Of a DNA stretch of 64,000 nt, positions 47,135-53,368 are shown in pieces. The translations under genes were made by a program, and so were the position numbers. The number at the start of each line of letters is the position of its first letter. The stretch's first letter is position 1. Where the stretch lies: positions 18,292-82,291 of the IMG/VR virus record IMGVR_UViG_3300046820_000903; one strand, 5' to 3'. The notes beneath the pieces were generated by a model. That model made no database searches, was not told the origin of the DNA, and saw only the letters and a list, made by a program, of their open reading frames with translations. The DNA is from a virus.

Positions 47135-47356
47135 GTGAAGCAATACTATATTCTAACATTGGATCCAGAGTTTTTGTCTGTGATTAAATGGATTAAGGCC
47201 AACAAGATAGAATTCGACGCACACTTGAATAGAACAAGGTTTTGGGTCAAAGAAGGTGAAGAACAGGCAATGTTTCTTCTAACTTGGGGTAGCGTATGCA
47301 CTCCGGTACACGAAGATGAGGATTTGATAACAGGGAGAAGATATGGACATAGCTGA
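47135..47356 (+). CDS. Small W-motif family protein (plus-strand member)
   Basis: 73 residues from GTG 47135, just after the upstream TAA. VIKWIKANKIEF, then RFWVKEGEEQAMFLLTWGSVCTP follows the array pattern (helix-W, FWV strand, E-E-x-A-x-F-L-L-x-W), with a longer tail. Its presence in the late holin operon shows the family is not restricted to the early array. Confidence 0.65.
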   Translation: MKQYYILTLDPEFLSVIKWIKANKIEFDAHLNRTRFWVKEGEEQAMFLLTWGSVCTPVHEDEDLITGRRYGHS

Positions 47357-47693
47357 AATGATTAACAAGTACGGGTTTCCCATTATTGCCGCAGGCGGCA
47401 TGGGATACTTGATTTACTACGTATGGGAATGGGCCACCAAAGAAGTCAAGCCAGTGTTGGGAGAAGCCAACACCACGCTGATTGCTCTGATTGACCGTAT
47501 TCGTATGCTAGACAACGACTTGATTCGACTGCAACAAAAGGTCAACACTACATTACACTTACGTGGCAAGATCATTGAAAGCGAACGTGTATTGGAAGCG
47601 CACAAAGTTGATACAGAAGCCGAAAAGAAGTTTAAGAGTGTGATAGACGGCGCCAAAGAAGACAAGAACACAGCGGCAAGCGGCGAAGGTTAA
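47343..47693 (+). CDS. Holin-like membrane protein 2
   Basis: 116 residues. KYGFPIIAAGGMGYLIYYVWEW (about 9-30) span, then a cytosolic helix LIDRIRMLDNDLIRLQQKVNTTL similar to the first holin-like protein, and a longer acidic tail (EKKFKSVIDGAKEDKN). A GGGAGAAG site precedes the ATG. Two related proteins may form a holin/antiholin pair. Confidence 0.65.
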   Translation: MDIAEMINKYGFPIIAAGGMGYLIYYVWEWATKEVKPVLGEANTTLIALIDRIRMLDNDLIRLQQKVNTTLHLRGKIIESERVLEAHKVDTEAEKKFKSVIDGAKEDKNTAASGEG

Positions 47694-47700
47694 GAGTCCT

Positions 47701-47706
47701 TAAATA
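47701..47706 (+). promoter_or_regulatory. Late-like promoter box TAAATA
   Basis: CCTTAAATATTGCTTTAA; the 15 bases from TAAATA on are identical to those at 55881. Leader with AAGGGGA before ATG 47725. Confidence 0.55.
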
Positions 47707-47724
47707 TTGCTTTAAGGGGAATAG

Positions 47725-49245
47725 ATGGACGCGGTTATTGTTTCGGATTGTTCAAACGGCGAAAACAATACATTCTTATATCGTTATATTGGGCCATATA
47801 AAATTGCCCACGTGTGTCGCAGCCAAGGATACTCAGCACAGGTTATAGACTTTGTAATGAGCATGACGTACGACACACTACTAGGATACCTACGTAAGTT
47901 TGTTGACAAAGAAACCAAAATGGTAGCACTCAGTGCTACCTTTCTTTGTCAAGTGCCTGCTAAACAAAGCGATGGCTCCTGGGCTCGTGCCCCAGAGCAT
48001 GTAATACGAGCCTTACGTCAAATTAAAATAGAGTTCCCACAAGCAAGATACGTGCTAGGCGGCTATATGAGTGAACACTTGGACGGCTTTGGATTCATTG
48101 ACTGCCGTGTACTCAGCAATGCCGAAGCCATTACAGCCGAATTAATCAATTACCTTGCCGGTGTGGGCGAAGAACCACAGTATAAACTACAAAAGCCAAG
48201 TTGGAAGCGGGCCGCTGGACTTGAAAAGATGTATTATGCTCCTCGCAATGCCGTATACAATATAGAAACAGACAACTTCAGCTTCCATGAACAGGATTGT
48301 ATAGTAGAACAAGAAACATTACCACTGGAAGTAAGTCGTGGCTGTGTGTTTAAGTGTAAATTCTGTAATCATGAGAACCTAGGACGTCCCAAATTAGATT
48401 ATCTTCGTAGCATGGACTGTATCCGTGAGGAACTGGTCAACAACTATGAACGTTGGGGTGTTACAAACTACAATATACTATGCGACACGTTTAACGATAC
48501 TGAAATTAAACTACGCAGGTGGCATGAAATGGTCACAAGCTTGCCATTTAAAATTAAATTTGCCGCTTACATACGTGTGGACTTGATACATCGTTTCCCG
48601 GACATGGCACACTTGTTGCAAGAAGGCGGCTTACATGCGGCATTCCACGGACTTGAAAGCCTACATCCAGACGCAAGTCGCATTGTAGGTAAAGCCTGGA
48701 GCGGTCGACATGCTCGCGAATACATTCCTGAGTTGTATCACAATACGTGGGGTGGCCAAGTACATCAGCATCTTAACTTTATTGTGGGATTACCTGGCGA
48801 CAGCATAGAGTCCATGGAAAGCACAGCTGATTGGATAATACAGAATCAGCTACAAAGTGCCAGCTTTGGGGAGTTGTATCTGGTCAAGGGTAGCTTTAGA
48901 CATCTAAGCGAGTTTGAACGCAATGCTGAACAATACGGATACACCTTTGATGACACCAAAATACAGGATGCTCGTGTAGAAAGCGGCGGCGGTAGTTATA
49001 ATAAGTATTGGAAGCTGGACTATATTGACTTTGAAAAAGCCCGGCTTGTGGCACGTTCGCTGAACAGACGCATAGGTTCCCATGTTGGTCCAATGAATTG
49101 GACTATACTAAGTGCGTTATCAGTGGGCATGCCAGAGTCAAAAATAAATGTTAAACGTATACAGTTTAGTCTGGGTACATACGCCACACATAAATTGGCA
49201 TTTATTCAACGATATTTGACCAAATTAAATGGCATAAGTGCCTAA
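47725..49245 (+). CDS. B12-binding-type radical SAM enzyme
   Basis: 506 residues. The N-terminal 170 residues (DAVIVSDCSNGENNTFLYRYIG ... VALSATFL ... YVLGGYMSE) fit a cobalamin-binding-like Rossmann domain, though no DxHxxG is seen. The radical SAM motif is CVFKCKFC (about 210-217), with FNDTEIKLRRW, YIRVDLI, HGLES and IVGLPGDSIESM as later blocks. It is related to MiaB/YgiQ-type enzymes. In the late operon it precedes the desaturase by 8 nt; substrate unknown. Confidence 0.78.
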   Translation: MDAVIVSDCSNGENNTFLYRYIGPYKIAHVCRSQGYSAQVIDFVMSMTYDTLLGYLRKFVDKETKMVALSATFLCQVPAKQSDGSWARAPEHVIRALRQIKIEFPQARYVLGGYMSEHLDGFGFIDCRVLSNAEAITAELINYLAGVGEEPQYKLQKPSWKRAAGLEKMYYAPRNAVYNIETDNFSFHEQDCIVEQETLPLEVSRGCVFKCKFCNHENLGRPKLDYLRSMDCIREELVNNYERWGVTNYNILCDTFNDTEIKLRRWHEMVTSLPFKIKFAAYIRVDLIHRFPDMAHLLQEGGLHAAFHGLESLHPDASRIVGKAWSGRHAREYIPELYHNTWGGQVHQHLNFIVGLPGDSIESMESTADWIIQNQLQSASFGELYLVKGSFRHLSEFERNAEQYGYTFDDTKIQDARVESGGGSYNKYWKLDYIDFEKARLVARSLNRRIGSHVGPMNWTILSALSVGMPESKINVKRIQFSLGTYATHKLAFIQRYLTKLNGISA

Positions 49246-49253
49246 GGAGATTT

Positions 49254-49991
49254 ATGAGTTACGTTATAGCAACTCTTGTATTAACACACATCACCATTGC
49301 ATGTGTAACATTGTATCTACACCGCAGTCAAGCACACAGAGGTGTTACGTTTCATCCTGCGGTAGCGCATTTAATGCGTTTCTGGCTGTGGATGACAACA
49401 GGACAAATTACCAAGCAATGGGTGGCAGTACACCGCAAGCATCACAGATTTACAGAAGTAGAAGGTGATCCACACAGTCCACACGTATTTGGCTTTTGGC
49501 GTGTGCTGTTTAAAGGTGCGTTTCTATATCACTCTGCTAGTAAAGACGCAGACATGGTAAAACAATATGGTGCAGGCACACCAGATGATTGGATGGAACA
49601 AAATATATACACCAAGCACAGCCGTATTGGTATCATGCTTATGTTACTGATAGACTTAGTGGTGTTTGGTCTGCCGGGTTTATTAATATGGGGTATTCAA
49701 ATGATATGGATTCCATTCTGGGCCGCAGGTGTTATTAACGGCTTAGGTCACTGGTGGGGATATAGAAATGGCGAAACTAAAGATCACAGCAGAAACATTG
49801 TTCCTTGGGATATTATTGTTGGTGGGGAATGCCTTCATAATAACCATCATTTGGATCCTGGTAATCCTCGACTAAGCCGTCGTTGGTTTGAATTTGATAT
49901 AGGCTGGCTTTACATAAAGTTGCTGTGTTCGTTTAGATTGGCAACACTTAAACCATCTGTAGCAAATCCTTCAGTAACTGAATCCAAGTAA
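49254..49991 (+). CDS. Fatty-acid desaturase (delta-9 acyl-CoA/lipid type)
   Basis: 245 residues. The three His boxes HRSQAHR (about 23-29), HRKHHRF (about 61-67) and HNNHH (about 198) bind the di-iron centre. Four hydrophobic segments span the membrane. It would introduce a double bond in membrane acyl chains, altering fluidity. Desaturases occur in some T4-like cyanophages. The end overlaps antisense the GGCT-like gene by 82 nt. AAGGAG site. Confidence 0.85.
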   Translation: MSYVIATLVLTHITIACVTLYLHRSQAHRGVTFHPAVAHLMRFWLWMTTGQITKQWVAVHRKHHRFTEVEGDPHSPHVFGFWRVLFKGAFLYHSASKDADMVKQYGAGTPDDWMEQNIYTKHSRIGIMLMLLIDLVVFGLPGLLIWGIQMIWIPFWAAGVINGLGHWWGYRNGETKDHSRNIVPWDIIVGGECLHNNHHLDPGNPRLSRRWFEFDIGWLYIKLLCSFRLATLKPSVANPSVTESK

Positions 49992-50320
49992 GTTTTACTT
50001 GGCATAGTGCCTTGCAAGTGGTTTCTATTGTCTGCGGTCATAGTGTAAACCCACGCTTGCTTTGTTTCGCCTTCGTGAAATACGTTGGTGTACACACGAT
50101 TATAAAATACAGGAAAGCCTTCGCGCTGATCTAAACCTGCAAGTATTTCATCATCAATGTCCCAAAGAATGCCCAGCGAGCATCCACCCTGCTGTTCGTA
50201 TACATTGGCATACAATAACATTTCCCAAGCATAGTTAGGCAATACTGCCGGTCCTAGTCGTACTGCATTTGGGCTCATTTGATTGTTGTTTGTATTCATG
50301 CCGTAAGCAAAATATAACAC
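49910..50320 (-). CDS. Gamma-glutamylcyclotransferase-like protein (AIG2/GGCT fold)
   Basis: 136 residues from GTG 50320, with AGGAG seven bases upstream. YFAYGMNT (3-10) corresponds to the YGSN substrate loop and LDQREGFP to the catalytic-Glu segment. Relatives release 5-oxoproline from gamma-glutamyl amines. Its 3' end runs antisense to the desaturase. Last gene of the cyclase operon. Confidence 0.75.
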   Translation of the reverse strand: MLYFAYGMNTNNNQMSPNAVRLGPAVLPNYAWEMLLYANVYEQQGGCSLGILWDIDDEILAGLDQREGFPVFYNRVYTNVFHEGETKQAWVYTMTADNRNHLQGTMPSKTYLDSVTEGFATDGLSVANLNEHSNFM

Positions 50321-50321
50321 A

Positions 50322-51035
50322 TTAAACTCCTAATAGGTGAAAGTTCTTTTCTATATGGTCCCATACACCAATCGGACTACGGGTATCAGACCAAATTAAC
50401 TGGGCACTAACTGTTAAACGCACACCCGGGCCCTGTACAACATGGTGTGGTAAATTTGTGCGTAGTATTGCACTAGGCGCATTACTAGATGTAGCAAAGT
50501 CATAGTCTGGGCATGTTTCCCAAGTCAATGCTCCGCTATTGAGTTCTTTAATCCAAGGCAGCAACCAGTGTACTGCAATTATCTTTCCAGGAATAGTTTT
50601 AACAAACTTGGTATAATTTTCAGTCTTGGGGAACCAACGAATTATGCCAGGTGCATCAGACAACTCATAATAGCTTAACCTGGCCTCTAGTACAACTTCA
50701 GTTTTGTCATCCTTTAACTTGGTGCCATCAACATGAATGTTCTTACCATTGTTGTTGGGTGCGCCAGTGAATACTGTTAAGTTTCTAACACAAATACCAA
50801 GTGGTTCTAGAAACTTATCAGTCTGCTCTACTGTCTTGGGGAAAAACTCTTTGCAATCTCCAATGGGACTGTATAGTTCCTGGTTGCCTACATCTTGTTT
50901 AAATTTTTCATTGAAGTATGCTAAAAAGTTGGCCTTTTCTTCTTCATCAAGCTTTAGTGAAAGTGGATAAAAATAAGAAGGATTGGCTGTAGGTGTACTG
51001 TAAGGATCTAGCCAAGTAAGATTTTTAAGGCCCAT
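50322..51035 (-). CDS. Putative Fe(II)/2-oxoglutarate-type dioxygenase
   Basis: 237 residues. The order NIHVDGTKL (HxD), a long beta region (VVLEARLSYYEL, GKIIAVHWLLPW) and LPHHVVQGPGVRLTVSAQLIW (distal His and R) fits the double-stranded beta-helix hydroxylase fold. Not clearly homologous to 10980-11729. It lies between ACP and the GGCT-like gene in an early operon, so a lipid- or thioester-linked substrate is possible. Confidence 0.5.
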   Translation of the reverse strand: MGLKNLTWLDPYSTPTANPSYFYPLSLKLDEEEKANFLAYFNEKFKQDVGNQELYSPIGDCKEFFPKTVEQTDKFLEPLGICVRNLTVFTGAPNNNGKNIHVDGTKLKDDKTEVVLEARLSYYELSDAPGIIRWFPKTENYTKFVKTIPGKIIAVHWLLPWIKELNSGALTWETCPDYDFATSSNAPSAILRTNLPHHVVQGPGVRLTVSAQLIWSDTRSPIGVWDHIEKNFHLLGV

Positions 51036-51040
51036 TGTTA

Positions 51041-51271
51041 TTAAACCTTTGTTTTGATAACGTCAATGGCTGATTGTACACTTGTAATGGCCTGTGCTTC
51101 CTCATCACTAATTTCAATGTTAAACTTATCTTCAAATGCCATTACCAATTCAACTGCATCCAAGCTGTCTAAGTCTAGATCAGCAAAGTTAGCACCAGCA
51201 TCTAGCGTATTTGTACCCAGTTGTTCTTTGATTAATTCGATTATTTGTTGTTCGATTGTCATAATTGTCAT
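51041..51271 (-). CDS. Acyl carrier protein
   Basis: 76 residues. LDLDSLDAVELVMAFEDKFNIEI contains the DSLD phosphopantetheine attachment Ser (about residue 36). The size and acidic four-helix pattern are typical. It carries acyl chains; candidates for its use are the desaturase across the operon boundary or the dioxygenase-like neighbour. In the cyclase transcript, so probably early. Confidence 0.9.
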   Translation of the reverse strand: MTIMTIEQQIIELIKEQLGTNTLDAGANFADLDLDSLDAVELVMAFEDKFNIEISDEEAQAITSVQSAIDVIKTKV

Positions 51272-51279
51272 GTCTTCCC

Positions 51280-53322
51280 TTATTTGCTTGTAGCTCTATA
51301 TGTACCATCCCAATTGGCTGGTAGTCCTTCGTTCATACGCTCTAACATATTTTCATAATAGTGTCGGAGTTCATTATCTTCTTTGATAAGCTTTTCGCAT
51401 GCCTTGATAGCACGAGCCCAATCACCGCGATAGTATGCAGTTAGATAGATATCGTGCTGTGTAGTGTTGGTTTCGCCAAGTGTAAAGATCTTAACACCTT
51501 GCGTCTTGCCTTTAACAGCAATACAATCTAACTCGACGACCGGGTACTCATCCTTGACCAGTTCTGCTGTACGTTGTCCTAAAACAATCTTGACACCATA
51601 CGGCTTAGACTGGCCCTCGAGTCGGCTCGCCAAATTAACACCGTCGCCAAGACAAGTATAGTCAAAGCGTTGATCACTACCCATATTGCCCACCACAACG
51701 GCGGCAGTATTAATTCCCAAACCCATACCAAAGGCAGGAATGCCTTCTGCTGTAACTTCTGCATTAAACGCATCTAAGCTTCCCATCATTTCAAGTGCAG
51801 TCTTGACAGCCATGTGTGCATGACGAGCTTCGTCAACTGGTGCATTCCAGAATGCCATTTGTGCATCGCCAATGTACTTGTCAAGTGTTCCGTTATTGTC
51901 AATGATCTTCTTTGTCATTGCTGTCATATAACGGTTCATAATCTTAGTAAGTCCCTGTACGTCCTTACCATAGTGTTCGGAGATCGTAGTAAATCCACGA
52001 ACGTCTGTGAACATGATACTGAGTTCACGTTCATCGCCACCCAGCTGTAATAGCTCGGGATTCTTTTGTAGCTTGGCAACTAACGCTGGACTCAGGTAAG
52101 TGCCAAACTGTTTCTTGATCTGTTGCTTTTGCTTGAACTCTTGTACGAATCGTGCAAACAATGCATGACCGTATAGCAGTACTGCGGCAAAAACAACATA
52201 GTAGATGTCCCATAGTTGACTGTAGTTTGCCCACAAGTATAAGCCACCTTGAACAACACCATATACTAGGCCACCTAGAACAAATAGTGCGGCCCAGATT
52301 GGCACACGTGGCATGGCAAAGATAACAATAGCCGCAATGCCGATGATGGTCAACAATTCAACCATACCAGCCCAAGCAGGACGAGTAGGTGTGTTACCAT
52401 CGATAAGTGTTTGTATAGCTTGTGCTTGTAAGTTATGTGCCCACTGTTCACCACGCGGTGTGCCAATGATACCACCAAGACCTTCTACACCTAAACCCAG
52501 TACAACAATTTTACCCTTAAGATTCAAGTCTTTGCGTGACAGTTCACTTAGTTCATAACGCTTGAATTCTTTGTTCCAACGCAACCATACACGACCGTTG
52601 GCATCAGTTTCCACAATAGGCTGTCCAGCAATGCGTACTTTTTCTACACCTGCTTCGCTCATCTTCATTTGATAGCTTTGCTCGCCTGTGTATACACGTA
52701 ATGCTTCAATTGGCAAGCTTGGATAGTATTCTTTGTTTACTGTAACAACCAAGGGCATACGACGAACAACACCGTCAATTTCAGGAGCCGCTACAGTTGT
52801 ACCAACACCCTTGGCACCTTGAGCTAGCTCTGGACGTGGACTTAGCGCACCTGGCCATGAGTACAACCAAGTGTAAGGATCGCCACCCATTACAGCTACG
52901 CCACGACGAACTGCATCAGGCTTTTTGTTTTGTGTAGTAGGAGTTTGTGCAATAACACTGGGAGTTTTATTTAGAACTTTAGCAAGCTCTGCATCACCGC
53001 CTAGTCTATCCTTTTCAGTCATAAGCACAGGCACAACAATGGTGGCCGCACCTAGTTCATGAATACGTTGAATAGCTTGTGCAATTTCTCGTCTGTCCCA
53101 AGGCCATTGCCCCAGGCGTTCCATTGACTTTTCACCAATATCGATTACAACCACTTCTTTGGATTGTTCTACAGCATCGCTGGCAAGTAGCATGTCAAAG
53201 CCTTTAAGCTGAATGCTTTCTACTGGTGCTGGATTTTGGATTTTTAATAGGATTAGTAGTGCGGCAGTGATTACTACCCATGCTACACTTAATGGTCCTG
53301 GTATAAGTTTTAGTATCTTCAT
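51280..53322 (-). CDS. CHASE2-domain class III adenylate cyclase (membrane)
   Basis: 680 residues from ATG 53322. An N-terminal span (LSVAWVVITAALLILLKIQ, about 11-29), then an extracytoplasmic CHASE2 domain (about 35-290; FDMLLASDA, VVVIDIGEKSMERLGQWPWDR, GKIVVLGLGVEGLG). Three spans follow (about 305-395), then the cyclase domain: IMFTDVRGFT (metal Asp), LDKYIGDAQMAF (adenine Lys and second Asp), FDYTCLGDGVNLASRLE (Thr/Asn/Arg). All catalytic residues are present, and K plus D-x-T indicate ATP rather than GTP. Early promoter; predicted leaderless mRNA. Confidence 0.92.
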   Translation of the reverse strand: MKILKLIPGPLSVAWVVITAALLILLKIQNPAPVESIQLKGFDMLLASDAVEQSKEVVVIDIGEKSMERLGQWPWDRREIAQAIQRIHELGAATIVVPVLMTEKDRLGGDAELAKVLNKTPSVIAQTPTTQNKKPDAVRRGVAVMGGDPYTWLYSWPGALSPRPELAQGAKGVGTTVAAPEIDGVVRRMPLVVTVNKEYYPSLPIEALRVYTGEQSYQMKMSEAGVEKVRIAGQPIVETDANGRVWLRWNKEFKRYELSELSRKDLNLKGKIVVLGLGVEGLGGIIGTPRGEQWAHNLQAQAIQTLIDGNTPTRPAWAGMVELLTIIGIAAIVIFAMPRVPIWAALFVLGGLVYGVVQGGLYLWANYSQLWDIYYVVFAAVLLYGHALFARFVQEFKQKQQIKKQFGTYLSPALVAKLQKNPELLQLGGDERELSIMFTDVRGFTTISEHYGKDVQGLTKIMNRYMTAMTKKIIDNNGTLDKYIGDAQMAFWNAPVDEARHAHMAVKTALEMMGSLDAFNAEVTAEGIPAFGMGLGINTAAVVVGNMGSDQRFDYTCLGDGVNLASRLEGQSKPYGVKIVLGQRTAELVKDEYPVVELDCIAVKGKTQGVKIFTLGETNTTQHDIYLTAYYRGDWARAIKACEKLIKEDNELRHYYENMLERMNEGLPANWDGTYRATSK

Positions 53323-53328
53323 TTTGTT

Positions 53329-53357
53329 AGTATAACAGAACAAGTGGACAAAGTCAA
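53329..53357 (-). promoter_or_regulatory. Sigma70-type early promoter for the adenylate cyclase operon
   Basis: On the minus strand: TTGACT (53357-53352), 17 bp, TATACT (53334-53329), then AACAAA and ATG 53322. +1 would fall on or next to the start codon. Confidence 0.78.
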
Positions 53358-53368
53358 CTCAGGGCCAC

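Noticed and set aside
51280-53322. The cyclase as a guanylate cyclase
   Set aside because: The base-selecting residues read as Lys in LDKYIGD and Asp/Thr in FDYTCLGD, the adenine-type pattern. Glu and Cys/Ser expected for GTP are not seen.
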